Source: Henricia sp. BOLD:AAB3569 (Eukaryota; Echinodermata; Asteroidea; Spinulosida; Echinasteridae). From it: a DNA stretch of 64,000 nt. The notes beneath the pieces are model-generated. The model searched no databases. It was not told the DNA's origin and was given only the letters and a program-made list of their open reading frames with translations. Shown here piece by piece: positions 23,901 to 38,900 of the stretch (positions are counted from its first letter, which is position 1; each line of letters starts with the position of its first letter). Location: positions 434,001 to 498,000 of the forward strand of contig JBBELK010000387.1 in the NCBI GenBank assembly GCA_037783545.1, in the 5' to 3' direction. The position numbers were made by a program, and so were the translations under genes.

Positions 23901-26900
23901 TCCTTTTTAACAGGTTTATTGAACATTTTGACAAAACCATACTTATTACTGGAATGCAATGCAAATATGCAAAAACCCAAAATCGATTATGGTTTTAATA
24001 TTTGCGGGACATTCCTCATTTTGCCATGGCAGGTCACAAATTTGTTACCAAAATACTTTTGAGACTCTTCGGAGGTGGCTCTATTACCAGGGGCTAACTG
24101 CATTCCAATTAGTTGAAGGTGCAATGTATAAACTGTTCAGTGAACTTGACGTACGCAAACACAATGAGCGGCGCTTCAGCGAGTACTCAATTTAATCCCG
24201 TCATGCTTCGCGGGGAGAGGATTGTTACGTCATCTTGCTTGCGGAATCAAAATTTTGCAGGAATCAAAATTTCATTACCAGAAAGTCAGCCAATTACTGT
24301 AATACACCCAAGTTTAAAATATGTACGGTTAAAAAAATAGAAATTACATGTACATTCTGACCAAAAAATCGAGGAGGCTGAGAGATGCAACATATTATAT
24401 CGGTCATTGACTTGTATAAACAACTCTTGTGGCAAGGCTGACTGCACCAGCCTCTGTAAGAGCCACTGAGGCAGGGTGCGCCACTCTGCCTGAAGTGCCT
24501 CCCGGAACGTCTGCACTTCTAGGGCTGTTTTTGAGACACACAGCTCCAGAAATCAGCTCATTGAATCCCAATAAAACAGGTTTTCTCAGAGCCCTTAACT
24601 ACAGGATTCTTCCAGAAACAAGAAATTTTAAATTTCATTGCTGTTGGAATCACTTTGTTCAAACAGGTCCACTACGACCTGGACAAAATCACTGAAGCAG
24701 AACAGTCTTGACTGCGATTCCAAAGTGATTGGTCGATCAGTGCCTTGTTATTTACAAGTTCACTGTATTCAACAAACTTCTGTTCTGATCAAGAACTAAT
24801 ATTATTTTAAGAAAATTGCAAAAACATTTTTTTGGGAGAGTATATGAATTTTAATTATAATCGTGCTCATTCATAGAGATATTTATTTTAGGAAAGATTT
24901 TTATTTCAGGTTAGCACAAATTTGTGTCGTTCTGTAACAAAATGACACCGCTGCATGGAATTGAAAATAAAAGTAAAACAATAAAACTTAATTTATTGAT
25001 TACCTGTAATTTCCCCTCAATACAAGTTGTTCCATATTCATGAATGCTTCTTTTCCTTTAATGTTGAAGCCGCCAGAAAAAACCCCTTCAACAGTGCGAC
25101 CAAAGGTCAGGAAAACACCATCTTTTCACAATCTCATTATTTACAAAATTCCTTATCTCACAGCCTTTGTTTTCCTGTACATTTCTACACATAACCTAGA
25201 CTTACCCGGTAGTAGATCTCTGTAGAACCTTTGCCTGTGTTGTGTGTTTCATTTCTACCAGTAGTGCATATTTTAATACAGATAATATTTTTGTTGTAAG
25301 GCCCTACCAGTGAAAAGCCCAATCTGGCCCTGGCCATCAGGCCTGATATCTTGCTACTGTCTGCCCTAAGGCCAATCCAAAGGGTCTGGTAAGGCCCTGC
25401 CAGTGAAAAGCCCAGCCCGGCCCAGGCTATCAGGCCTGATGATATCTTGATATTGTCTGCCCTAAGGCCAGTCCAAAAGATCTGGTAAGGCCCTGCCAGT
25501 GAAAAGCCCAGGCCATCAGTTCCCGATATCTTGCTACTGTCTGCCCTAAGGCCAGTCCAGAAGGTCTAGTAAGGCCCTGCCAGTGAAAAGCCCAGCCTAG
25601 CACAGGCCATCAGGCTTGATATCTTGCTGCTATCCGCCCCAAGGCCAGTCCAAAAGGTCTGGTAAGGCCCTGTCAGTAAAAAGCCCAGCCTGGCCCAGGC
25701 CATCAGCTGCCCCAAGGCCAGTCCAAAAGGTCTGGCAAGGACCTGCTAGTGAAAAGCTTAGCCTGGCCCAGGCCATCAAGCCTAATATTTTGCTAGTACT
25801 GTCTGCTCTAAAGCCAGTCTAAAAGGTCTGGTGAGGCCCTGCCAGTGGAAAGCCCAGCCCAGCCTGGCCCAGGCCATCAGGCCTGATATCTTGCTACTAT
25901 CTGCCCAAAGGCCAGTCCAAAAGGTCTAGTAAGGACCTGCCAGTGAAAAGCCCAGGCCATTAGGCCTGATATCTTGCTTGTTTGAAATTCCTTTCACCAA
26001 GGTAGCCTTGTATATACATGTACATTCTTTTGGACTAGCCATTTTAGTTTGACCTAAATGACCTTTGACCACCAAGCACCTAACCCATGTTAAAAAGTTG
26101 TGTACACTCCAAACCCTTCTAGCAGTATTCAAAGGTTTATTTTTAGCCCCATTCTCCCTTTGCCTCCGAACTGGCCTCTTTATGTGCGTTTAGAAAAAGT
26201 ATCTCACATTGTCCCCCGCCCCTTTCCCTACCCCAGACACCGGGAAATCCCTCCCCTTGCTCTTCACGAAAGAATGCTCTGGGATCTTTAAAGTGCGTTA
26301 CCTACCGGTAACACACTGGACCAACGGCTTTACATCCCTTCCGAAGAACGGAACAAGTGTGATTAAGTGCCTTGCTCAAGAGCACAAGTGCCACAACCCG
26401 TCACGGCCCGGAATCAAACCCACATTCTAGTACTGGCACAGGAACTTGAGTTTGACGCACTAGACCGCTCGGCCATAACACCCCCATAAGACCCATAAGA
26501 CTTCCACTCCAAATTAACATTTTAGCGATCATCACTGCATATCACCAATCACTTGGGTTTTATATACTGGTACATCAGTAGAAACGACCAGGTGGAGGTG
26601 CTACCTATTGTGCTTTTAAATGGTCACTGCACTACATGTATAGACCGTATCGAATAGCTGCCATCTTGTAGGGCAGTTTCTTTGTTCCTTGAGGACATGC
26701 ATGGTTGCACATTTTGTGCTTACATTATTGACCAATTTAAATGTCAGTTGCCCTACAAGATGGCAGCTATTCGATACGGTCTATTCCAGGATTGTTTGTT
26801 TCTGCTATGGTTGTGGGTAGTTTCTTTTCCCCTGCTAGTGCTACCCTGAGTTTTTAAAATTTAGTGAATGCACCCAGGCCCCTAAACTAGGAGAAAATTC

Positions 26901-29900
26901 TTTGGAGTTAAAAAATGATAGACAGCCTGGGTATTTGCATTATTTTGGCAGTATTCCGGCACCCTTAATTGTACCGAAATATTGCCTTCAAAAAAGGTTT
27001 CTTACATTTTACATAAGTTTTAAAGGCCCACTGTATCATTTGCAATGACCCAAGATGTTAATGAACGAGTTGACTTAGAAAACCTAAAGTAAAGATTTAA
27101 TTGGTAGCAACTATCCAATGAAATGTTTCCGTCCGAGATGATATAATTTTACCAGAAAAAAATCCATGAAGATGAAATTTATTTAGATCGTTTGCAAACG
27201 ATTTACTTAGTTGGTGATCGCATAGGCGGTCCGAAATGGACGCTGTGTACAGGCTGCATGATTCAGGCTTCGCACACTTTCCGTAGGTAGGTAGGTAACG
27301 CTGTGCATGTGGACTGGGCTGGTCGTGCACACAACCAGTATGACGCGAGCCACAGAGTGCATTTATATGTACGCGACCAACTGATAAAGAAGAGATGAAT
27401 TTTGAATTTTTAAACACCCCGTCAAGAGCGGCAAAATGCACATGGATTTTTCATGTTTTTTGAAATCGTAGTGCATTTGACGGAGCTAAAAAGTCTTCAG
27501 ATAGGTTTTTTATGTCTTTTTTTTGATTTATGATGGTTTTGTTCCCTAGGGACTTTAAAAATAGAAATAATGCAAATCGATCTTGCTCAAATTACGGGCC
27601 TTATCCATTAAAGTCACCTTACAGAGATAAAATGTTGTGGAGGATTCAAATTGATAATTTTGACTTTATACCATCAGAAAAAAAAGCTAATTGTTACATT
27701 AACTTGCTGGCGCCCTTCACTATGTTTATTTATATGGACACTTGTTTACATGTAGTTCCACCTGTGGTACTTGTATCATTTGCAATGACCCAATTTTGTT
27801 TTTCATGAGTTGACAAGAAAACCTTACTCAAAGTGTTGATAGCAATGGTAACAAACACCACATGAATTTATTTCCGTCCAAAATGGTATTTCATGCTGGA
27901 AATTGACAACCAAAGGTGGTTTTCTAAAAAAGACCATTCACTTGTACACAAAATCCATACAGATTTTTAAGGTTTTCTGAAGCATTGATGCATCTATGTA
28001 GCTAAAATTTCTTCAGGCTAGTTTACCAACATTCTTCCTTAGATATGTTACACTCTTATTCCACGAATTTGTAAAAAGTTTTATCTTGCAAATGATACAT
28101 TGGGCCTTTAAAGGAGCATGTCCAGTTCACATTTTTGAACACCCTCCACCCCCCCATCCCCCTCCCTACCCCGCCCCCAATTTTCCCATGGGTGTTGAGA
28201 TTTTAATACCATATCATTTGTCATACATGTAGGATGTTTCTCATTACAGGGGTCGAAATTAACCTGAATTTCATGCTGGTCAACAGGACCAGCAGTTGAG
28301 AGAATTGTTCTGGTGGTCTACCAGTATTTATCAAAAATATCAATGAGAAACTGTAGCATTCCTCCCCGACCCACTTTTCTTACCCCATATTGGGCTATTT
28401 CATTTCATTCATTGTGTAAGATGTTTGGGGCAGGTCTAGAGAGATCGGAGAAAGAATCAATGATCTCAAAATCTGCAGCGATCTATAATTATTGTGGTGA
28501 TCAGAAATTCCTTACATTGAGTATAAAATGTTTGCCGTGGATTGGATACATATTTGCAGTGATCGGGGAATGTCTTCAGTAACCAGCAAAATGAGGAAAT
28601 GTTATCACTGGTCCATCAGACTAGTGTTTTTGGCAGATTTTTTACCGGTCTCTGACCTCGGGACTAGTGCTAATTTTGACCCCTGCATTACCATTCTGAA
28701 ATTCTGCTCTCTCTCTCTCCATATTTTGAAGGTTGTCGTCAAAAAAACTAACGATACAAATTTGGCAATAAAAAGGCTGCTGTATTCCTGTGAGCTGAGA
28801 GTTCGGATGTGTCAAAATCAGTTATTTTCACGGCAAACGTTTTGTCAAAATCTTAGGGGAAAAATTCATGCATTGAATAATCGAATAGTAAATTATTCGA
28901 AATTGCACAGGCCTAGACCAGGTCACATTTTTGAACTATGGGTGTTGAGATTTTGATACCATATCATTTGTCATATTTTTCTCCTTACCATTCTGAAATG
29001 TTGTGCCGTCAAAAACCACCGATGTTTTATAAACTAATTTATCCATTCCATAAAGCAGTGCAGTGATTACACCAACCTTTTTGCTTCCATATCCAAATTG
29101 GAAATTGCAAATCTTTGGAGAGGTATTTTATATCCCCTTTGATCACATGTGTACATTTGTTAAAAGGAGCTTCCTTTTCTGTCCAAAATCTGGACAAGCA
29201 CATTTAATAGGCTAAGTAATGTGTCTGCTTACAGTACATGTTTATGTACCAGCAAATTTTGTCATGATTCATCTGTCGAGTGAATCCACGTTTGTTCCAG
29301 GAAAATGGACACTAAAAGATTGAATGTTACTGAGTCTCCTGGGTGCATCTGTCATTCGGAGACATTCGGTGCCGCGGTAATTGGCCGTTGTTGATGAACA
29401 TGTGATCGGTCTGGCCAATCAGTCAATTAGAACTCGCCGGGCGTTGAATCACCTTGTCTGATACGGGTTTTGACACTGCACGCATCGTTATTCACGAATA
29501 TTTCAGCAGGTGAACAAATGCATTATTTGGTGTAGTGCAGCAAAATGTGGGATGAGGGAAAAATCATATGGTCCCTTTTGGGATTCGACGCGAGACCTCT
29601 GAAATTCTGGGCAGATGCTCTACTAGCTAAGCCACATGTCAAAAAACATGTCCTACTTTTCCAATGGATTTAAACCAAAATTTCACATCATATAAATGAG
29701 TCCTGACGGATTATATCGAGTGAGTTTCATCAGTTTTGTCCAAAAGGGTAAGATTTAAAAGCCATACGAAAAAAATGAGTCAATTTCAGAATTCGCCACT
29801 TTTGACTTGACCTCCATCAATGTCAATACATCGCTGGAGACGGTGGTGGAATGTGTGCCGAGCCGAAAGCTTTTGAAGAAAGGCAGAATCACTCCAAATG

Positions 29901-32900
29901 TTATTGCAAACCATCTCGATCGTTTTGCGCAATTCATCAAGAGGTGCAAAGGGACCTCAGACATAGACAGTTTCCTTGACAATGGCGGATGCCAAGTTGA
30001 AAGTGGCAAATTCTGAAATTTAGATTTGTTTTTCGTATGACTTTTAAATCTCACCCTCTTGGACAAAACTGATGAAACTCACTCTGTAAAATTTGTCAGG
30101 TCTCGTTTACATGATGTGAAATTTTGGTTTAAATCCGTTAACAAATTGAATTGATTGTGAACGGCATCACAATTCCGAATAGAATCACGATTCTTTTTTG
30201 GGGGGATCTGAGTAGACTACGAAAATGCTGAAATCGCCCAAGCTTTATACTGTATAAAACTTCTTTCTATAAATTAAGAACCAGTTATTTCTGCATTTTT
30301 GAAAGATTATCTCGATTCCAAAAGGCACCGTAAAAAGACCAATTTGCAACAACAAAAATAAATAAATAAATTAAAATTAAATTTAAAAAAATCTTTTGGT
30401 GAAATGAGAGTCCAAGAAAAGTCCTTTTTTTCTCCCATTTTGTTTTGAAAATTTTAGAAACCCTTCCCATGCACAGATTTGTGACATTTTAGATGATTTT
30501 CACAACGCCCATATTTTAACTTGATCCACATTACTTTTTCGGTTTTTATCTTCGCAAATATATTTAGGCCTGTTGTTAAATGGATCAGGTAAAAAGTTAC
30601 TATAAATAGCTGCTCATTAGAGAATTCTGTTAATTGAAGGTAACTTTTTTACGTCAAAATCCTTCTGTAAATGTACAATAGCTTCATAACAATGATTAAT
30701 AATTAAATCAGTCTCGGAATAAAATGATCAAAGTTCAATTTCGGCACGATGCTGACATTTTCAAGGCTGGCCGCACCTCTTCCCCCCCCCCCTCCCCCTT
30801 ATATACAAAAATTTAAATGTTACTGTGTCAGTCGTATGATAGTCTAAAGATAGAGAAAAAATGTGGGGGGAAATTGTCACACAGTGATATCCTGGGCTAT
30901 ATTAAAATGTCATGACCTCGTGGCATTTCGTCAGGAGCGCCGTGGCACGCAGACGTGGCGACTGTGGAATCTCGTTTCCGGATGCAAGGTTGTTCCAATA
31001 CCAGACTTGATGTCCGTGTTCAGTCACGGAGCGTAGCGACACGCGGATTGTTAATATATGCATATGTAGCGTGCGGCCAGCTCAGATACGGAGGTGTGAC
31101 TTTATTATTAAGGGGCATGTGCTCATAATGGTTTAGGGGAGAGGGGGAAGGGGGGAGGGGGGGGTTGGGGGGAGTGGAGATAGGGAAATCATTGAGTTAA
31201 ACTCATGTGACATTATAGGTGTCTTCCTAAACTGTCTTTTTAAACAGACTTTGAGATACACGCAATGGTACATGTACAATTATTTTCAATTGGTGTTTAT
31301 ACAGTACTGATGTGTATAGTACTGATATGCTATTAAGACCACCTCGATAAAGAGGCTACCTGTTTATATAGTGTAAGTACAAAAAAACTATGCACTTTTA
31401 AAATTACCTGTTGTGTTTTTGTGTACCAATATGTATAAGATGTTTTGTTTATAAGATGTATTTTGGATAAGTTCTCCTGTGTCTTGTGGTGGCAGTTTCA
31501 AATTAGTTCAATGCATAGTTTCGACCTGTCAATCAAGCCAAACCCACCGACCAATCACAACAGAGCTAGCAGACAGCGCCCACATAGGTCAAAGTGCATT
31601 GCCTCACGATTTCCTGCCCAGTACAGTTTGTACATGTTGTATGCAGTGATCCAGGTGAATTAAGGTTTCAATGTCGGGCGATTTGCTGTTCAGAGGTAGG
31701 AAAGCGAATTTCAGTATGAATATAATGCATTCCTGCATTATTAGCCCTTTGCTCAGTGTGTGCTATGGTACCTGTCGACCCTAAAACATAAATTCTTTTG
31801 AGATTTCTCCAACGGATCTGTGCTTTCCATGCAGAGTCCCGTTGCTTTCTATGTTGTGTGTTGCCATTTTCTGCGATGGCTTGTGAGCACATAGCAACAG
31901 TATCTAAGGGGGGGAGGGGGAGTTAACTGGGCAATCTCGGAACTATGCATTGTGTTTCATGCATGACTGCTCATGAGGCAAATAAGGTTGTCACATGACT
32001 TGCGCCAACTGATCAGAATTGAAAAAAGAGACCAAAACAAAACCCCCAAACTTGCCTTTGTTTAGATTGTGGCTTGTCGCTGTGCATGGCTTGGTATTTA
32101 CGAACATTTGAGTAAACGGTGGCACGAGTTTGACATCTTGCATTAGGAAATTGCTGGCGAAAGCTTTGGAACACAGCCGTGGCACTTTGTGCGCGGTGGA
32201 ATTTGCTTACCAAGTAGGCCCTTTGCTAGGGTGTGAGCTGAGAATGAGCCATGTTTTAAGATGAAGAATAGTCCACAAGATGTTTCATTGTACGTATGTT
32301 CAACGAGGCTCTGTTGATTCTTGACAACAACCAAGTCACTGGTTCAAATCCTTTTCTTTTTCCAAGCTGAATTGGCGCAAGTCGTGTTCCACCTGACACC
32401 CTTATCTGCCTCATGTGCGGTCATGCATGAAACATAATTTAATTAAACTGCTACCAAAAGACACAGGAGAACTTATCCAAAATACGTGTCAAAACATCTC
32501 ATATAAATATTGGTACACTAAAACACAACAAGTAATTTTAAAAGTGTATAGTGTTTTTTTGACTGGCACTGTAGTGGCCACCCATCTTTGGTCCCAAATG
32601 GCATGTGTATAATGCATAATGCTTAAGCAACCTCTATAAAGAGGCCACCTGTTTATAGTGGCCAGTTTTTGTATGATCCCCTCGGCGGCCATTATAAACA
32701 AGTTTCACTTAAAGCATTATTATTTCATCATAATGCTTCATGGTTCATTGATTTTTTTTTTTTGGCCAAAGGGAGATAATTCGTCAGTAGTTGACTCGAT
32801 GTTGACTCGAAATGTGGACTCGAATAGTACTTGAGTCACAATATTTTGAGGCTTGAGACTCAACTCAAACTTGGTTGAAACAACTTGAGACCCAAAAATC

Positions 32901-35900
32901 AAGCTAGGAATGACTTGGGACTTTAAAGATTTGAAGATGTCTTCATTGGGGAATTGAGCAAAAAACAAAACCCAAAAAACCAGTGGTACAAATTAAAGTA
33001 TTTTAATGTACATGTAGTCATTGGCATTTTATATTTGTGCCCTTCCAAGAAATTCAGACAGTGTCTCACTTACGTCCGTCATGACACTTATAGAATTTAT
33101 TTATTTAATTATTTATTTTAATTATGTCGTTTTTACCAGTACGTACATCGTCAAACTATTCTCTTGAATTTTATGAAAACTATAATACCAAGAACTGTTT
33201 GTAAATTATTTCAAATATCCTACATTGTTCAGAAATTTCACAGGAATTTCTTTTTTTAAATGGTAACCTGGAAAGCCCCTTTCATAAATTGCATTAAATG
33301 TCACATTTTAGCTCAGTTCTGTATGACCCTAATAGTCCTTTTTTATTTAATAAATAAAATGTAATTCCCATTACACACCAGAATCAAACTGAATACGCAG
33401 ACAGTGAATTCACCAGATTTTCTGTTTTAAAATCGGTAGCCAATTATATTATCTAGGGGATGAAATAAAAACGCCCTAAACGTTTTCATACGCGATAATC
33501 CCTAATCCCGCATAAATAGCGGAGCTATCTTGTTGCAATTTTGCGCTGCTGAGTAACAAACGATTGGTGCATGACTTGGTGCACCGCGGTGCTTTATTAA
33601 CGCAGCGATGTCATATGCAGTTGTGTTATGTCAGCATGCGTCATAACCACGCCGTACGTTAGACTGCGGTGGATGTTAATTAGGCATAATAGACCATAGC
33701 GCAGACTTCCCAGATAAACCCCCAGTGCATGTTGACATAAAGCTAATTCTCATCCGTATTAAAATGACATTGTCGGTGTATAATGCGTACATATGAAGGT
33801 TGAATGTGGACTGACTTTTCCCCCCTCCCTCCCTTCCTCCCCCGCATGTAGACTGCTGCAGGCAAAATTTAATTTTTTGGTTTGGATGATGTGCATTTTT
33901 ATATTGCAAGCAGAACTGCATTTATAATGTATTGAAATTATGGCCAGCATTTTTAATTGATTTTTGACTTAACTAATTTTAATCTGCGTTAAAAATACAA
34001 TTTGAACAGCGTTTATATAGATAAATGTAGTGCATTAATATGAAATTAAAATTAATTTAATTTATTAATTAAAAAATTATAGTTCATAGTTTTTATTGCA
34101 ATAAAATTCTTTCAAATTATATTAGAAACTTGTTCCTCTCTCGTAATCCCAATCACATTAATTTTCCAGGAAATTTGACCAAATCTTTCCTTTTTTTCTG
34201 TTCAAAATGGTTTTTTTTGGAGGAAATTAAGGTGGTTTTTAAAATGTGGGCCTGCACTCTCATTTTTAGCATACACAAACACCAAACACCGAACACCATG
34301 CATGGATTTTAAAGATTTTCTGAAACATCGCTGCATCCAGAGGGCAGCGTAAGAAAATATCCTTGAAATCAGGGGGTCAGATTGTACCATTTTAGACTTA
34401 TTTCAAGTCTGAGATCGTGCATACTTTACAAATTTATGAGAAGTATACCTTATACGTAATTGGTGATACGCAATATCTGACTTGAAATAAGTCTAAAATG
34501 GCACAACCTGCGTATATCAAGAACTTTTTCTTACGCTGCCCCTGCTGATCTATGTACATATAGTGAAAGTCTCTGTATGCTAGTTCACCAGCATTCTTCA
34601 GATATGAAATATCGTTATTTCAAGGAATTCGTAAAAAAAACATTTTATGGGTAATTCCCCAAATTAGGTGTCCAAAATGTTGGTGTCCTAGTTACGTACG
34701 ACACTCTCTGCTTCAAAAATCACCACTCATGATCACAAATTCTCAGTAATGGACTGTGGCCTGTGATTATAGGGCGCAGCATAATTTTTCTTGAATATTT
34801 TGTTCTCTGATTCTCAAAAATATTCAAAACAAAAGACCATAAAGGCTCAAAATTTGTTCCATTATATTGAATAGGAATTTAGTGTCCAGAGTTACCTACG
34901 CCAATGAAAATTGGCTGTAGAATGAGGTTGCATTAACATTGGTGCCATATCTACACACAAACATTAAATTTTAGTGGCATTTGTTAAAATAAAAATAATT
35001 ATTTTTTACTGGGAAACCACTTTTAATCACTAAAAACACTTGGAAATCTTAAAAAGCATGTCACACGTTTGGACCCATAATTTCGGGAATTACCCTAATC
35101 TGCAAATGGCCCTTTAACACAATATAAAATTCCACGGAATTTAATAAATAGACACCATATCCCATTGCAAGCAAAAATGGCAAGTCCATCAAAATCAATG
35201 GATGAACGGATGTCGCAATTTAAAAGATCACGGTTCAAATTGCAAAGTATGTATGACCATGCTACATTACTCAGGATTTTAACACATGCACTTGCGTGAC
35301 TAATTGTGCCCACGGATTTAAATGACTTTTCGGACATATTTGTAAAGTCTAAGCCATGATTTGCATTATTTGTTCAATCGGAGGCAATTATTATGTCATA
35401 AATATTTTACTATTAATAAAATAAGTGTTGGTCTGAGAGTTGTTCAAATTTATTTTTAGAGGCCAGTGTGGTGATAAACTTGACTGAAGGAGGTGTAAAA
35501 GAAAAGTGCAATTTTCTTTAAATTCTTTCTTGTTTAGAACACATTGCAAGGTTGTTGAACACAGTTAAAGGCAGTATACATCATTAGGAATCTCAAAATA
35601 TTCACAGATTTACGCCTAACTTACACAATACAAACATGATGACCGTAGAAAACTTCCCCTGAAATGGTTTTGTCTGAAAAATGAGTAAAACCATTTCGCC
35701 CCAAACCACTTCGCCCGAGTGCCATTTCGCCCCAAATTACTTCGTCCAAACACTACATCGCCCAAATGCCACTTCGCCCCAAAACCACTTCGTGCACAAG
35801 CCGTGGTTCAGGGCGAAATGATTCAGGCAAAGTGGTTTTGGGGCAAAATGACTGCAAACCCTTTTTGACTGTTTTCTCAAAAGAAGCCAACTGGGGTATC

Positions 35901-38900
35901 GAATCACGGTATAGTGCAGTTGTTCCTCACTGATTGGGATTGGCCATCGCATGAGCTTAGCAAGCCCTACAGAGGGATAAACCCTTCAACTTAATTTTTA
36001 AATACAATTTGCAGGATTGGCTTTTGTTCCAATTTTCAGAATTTAATTAAAATTAAAATTAGAACTAAAATATTACACACTAAACTTACAAATGCAGGTG
36101 TTAATGTTGGGGGAAAAATGAGGGGAAAAATTGGTTGCTTGTTATTTCAATTTCTTTTATCTTAAAAAATTCTACATGTACCATAGAATTTCTCTGCATT
36201 TTTTTTCTTTAACTCACAAAAATGCAGCGTAGTTTTTAGTACAAAGATCTCTTCGCAAAAACACTGCTCACTCATGTTTTTCTCATTACTAGATACTCTG
36301 TAAGAACATCATACATTTTACAGGCAAACAACTCATTAAACGAACACCGCACACACACACAAAACACTCAGCAACGACCTACACGTACATGTATAAAAAA
36401 TACGCTTCATGGACATGGCCATGTGCACTGAGCTACACATACATGTACTGACGTCAAATCTTTGCAAATCATCATCCCTCGATAAGGCGGTCTGGCTCTG
36501 GGAGACGTGTAGGGAGGGAGATATGGGGACCGCGCCACAGCCACGGACTCTGACGTCACCATGTCACAAGGGCATTTCTATGGATTTTTTTTCCTCCTCT
36601 ATCTTGTCCAGTGATGCAAAAGGCCAGAGGGAAAGAAAATGACGTATCTCTCGATTGTCTTGTCGTGGAAACTTAAAGGGCTACGGGGAAGAAAAATGAT
36701 ACTGTATGTAACTCCCAGTTCGGTGTGTTGGAAATATGTGGGGATGGGGAAAAGAAAATGACGTATGTCTGTGTTCTTGGTAGTTGAAATGTGGGAGGTT
36801 TTTGGTGGGAAAATTACTAAATATTTTTTAAAAAGATTACCATGCATGGAAACCCACTTGGACCCCACGCACTAAACCTATGGGACAACCCTGAAAAGGT
36901 TGTTTTTCCTTAGTAAAATCATGACATTTATCCCTCTTAATTTTGTGATTTTATCATCAAACTAACATTTGTACACGGTTCATAGATCATAAAAAGGCAA
37001 ATCCTGGGTGTTCGTGCATGGCAATGAACCCGAAATAATAATGAATATTTTAATAATAATGAATATTTGTAATGCGCCGGTATCCATCAAAAAGATATAA
37101 TGCACAAGTATCTTGGCACTGACATTAATACTAGGGATGGGATGTTTAACCGGTTAACCGTTTAACCGGAAAAAAAATAAGAAAAACCAGTTTTGCCGTA
37201 CAATTAAACGAAACCCAATTTTAAAGAATTTACAATATGTTTTCAGAGGGTTATTTGTAATGACTTCATGAAATTGAAATAAATTTACAGGATGTCATAG
37301 TAATTTTTGCATTGCGGCGAGTCATCTCATCCTCTAAATTTTATACTCTCGTCGCAGATTTTAAAAGTTTATCACGACACTGCACAGCCGACTTTTAGAA
37401 CCGGCAGCCATGAAAGCCACGCTTATTTTACAAACACCTTGCTATTTCTTGTTGTTCCATCGAGCTGGTTTTGGATAGAAGTGTCAGCCCAAATGGCCAA
37501 CATAAACAGCTACCTCCTCTTTACTCCATGTCAACCTTTTGTCTGATTTCGGGCCCGATTTATCGGACATATTGGAGAACAAAGTTGTAATACGTTTAGC
37601 ATGGTAAAAAATGTACACGAACTGCACTGAATAACGCGCGAAAAAGCGAAACCCACTATATTTACTACAGTGCGATGCTGCCGTGCTCCCAAATCTACAC
37701 GGGTCCAAACTTAACCCAGAGGCGTTCAGACTGTGGTTTTCAACACGTGTCCAACTTCTCTACACGGGTCGAGAGCTCTCAACCCACCTCCAGAGGTGGG
37801 TTAGTTTTAACACGGGTCGAGCGCTCTACACGGGTCGAGCGCTCGGACCCGTGTACAATCTGGAGATTTTTCATAGTGTTGAAAAGGTCTGTACATGTGT
37901 AGCAGGGGGCAGCGTAAGAAAAAATTATTGATATCATGTACAGGTAGCGGGTTGTGCCATTTTAGACTTATTTCAAGTCTGATATTGCGTATCACCAATT
38001 ATGTCCAAGGTATACTTCTCATAAATTTGTGAAGTGCGCGATCTCAGACTGGAAATAAGTCTAAAATGGTACAATCTTCCCCCTCCCCACGCTCCCCTTA
38101 CCTGATATCAAGATTTTTTCTTACGCTGCCCCCTGTGTATAGTACATATATTGTACTGTAGTTTCTAGGCAAATGCTATGTGCGTGTATGTAAGCTACAT
38201 GTACTAATTATGCACGCTATAAGATAAATTGATTTTTGTCGTCTAATTTTAAACCAGCGCGCTTGCCTTTATTGAAAGGTTTTAACGCGGGAGAAAATGC
38301 ATAAAGTCGCCATGTTATGGCAATGGTAACCACAACAGTTTCCAGACACCGTTTCTGTCTGTCTAATTCTTGCATGATCGCATCTAAATTGATTTTTTTT
38401 CCCGTGGAATATTTAATTTCCACCAAGAGTCAATGGCTTTTATGTGGCATTTTGTTAATGTTTATCAGACCTGTTCTGGCACATCTGTTATTGGCAGATA
38501 AAGAAATATTTTAGCCGGGAATAGAGGGGAAAATCCCAAATAAATGTTGATTGTTTTTAATAAAATGATCTGGGTAATTTCAGAGAAATCATTATTGAAG
38601 TAGAAATGAAATAATTTGGAAATAAAACTTGTTAAATTTTTTTTTTATGGGCCATTTCTAAAATTAGGGGTCTTAAACGTTTAATATCCCATAACCATTT
38701 GGGTCTTTCTATAAATTAGGGGTCCAAAAGTGTGTCCCCTGTTACACCTGATATGTGTTATTTTTCGTACAAAAATAATTAAAATGGCTTTTAAACCATT
38801 TCGTATGAATTGTACTTTATGTACTCACTCTTTGAGATGTAAAGTATTTAAAGAATGTGTCCTGAATTTACAAAAACGAGATGTAAAATGTAACGGGGGA

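Noticed and set aside
37900-38144. Possible microRNA from inverted CATTTTAGACTTATTTC arms
   Set aside because: It is the inner inverted repeat of a MITE with a second copy at 34339.
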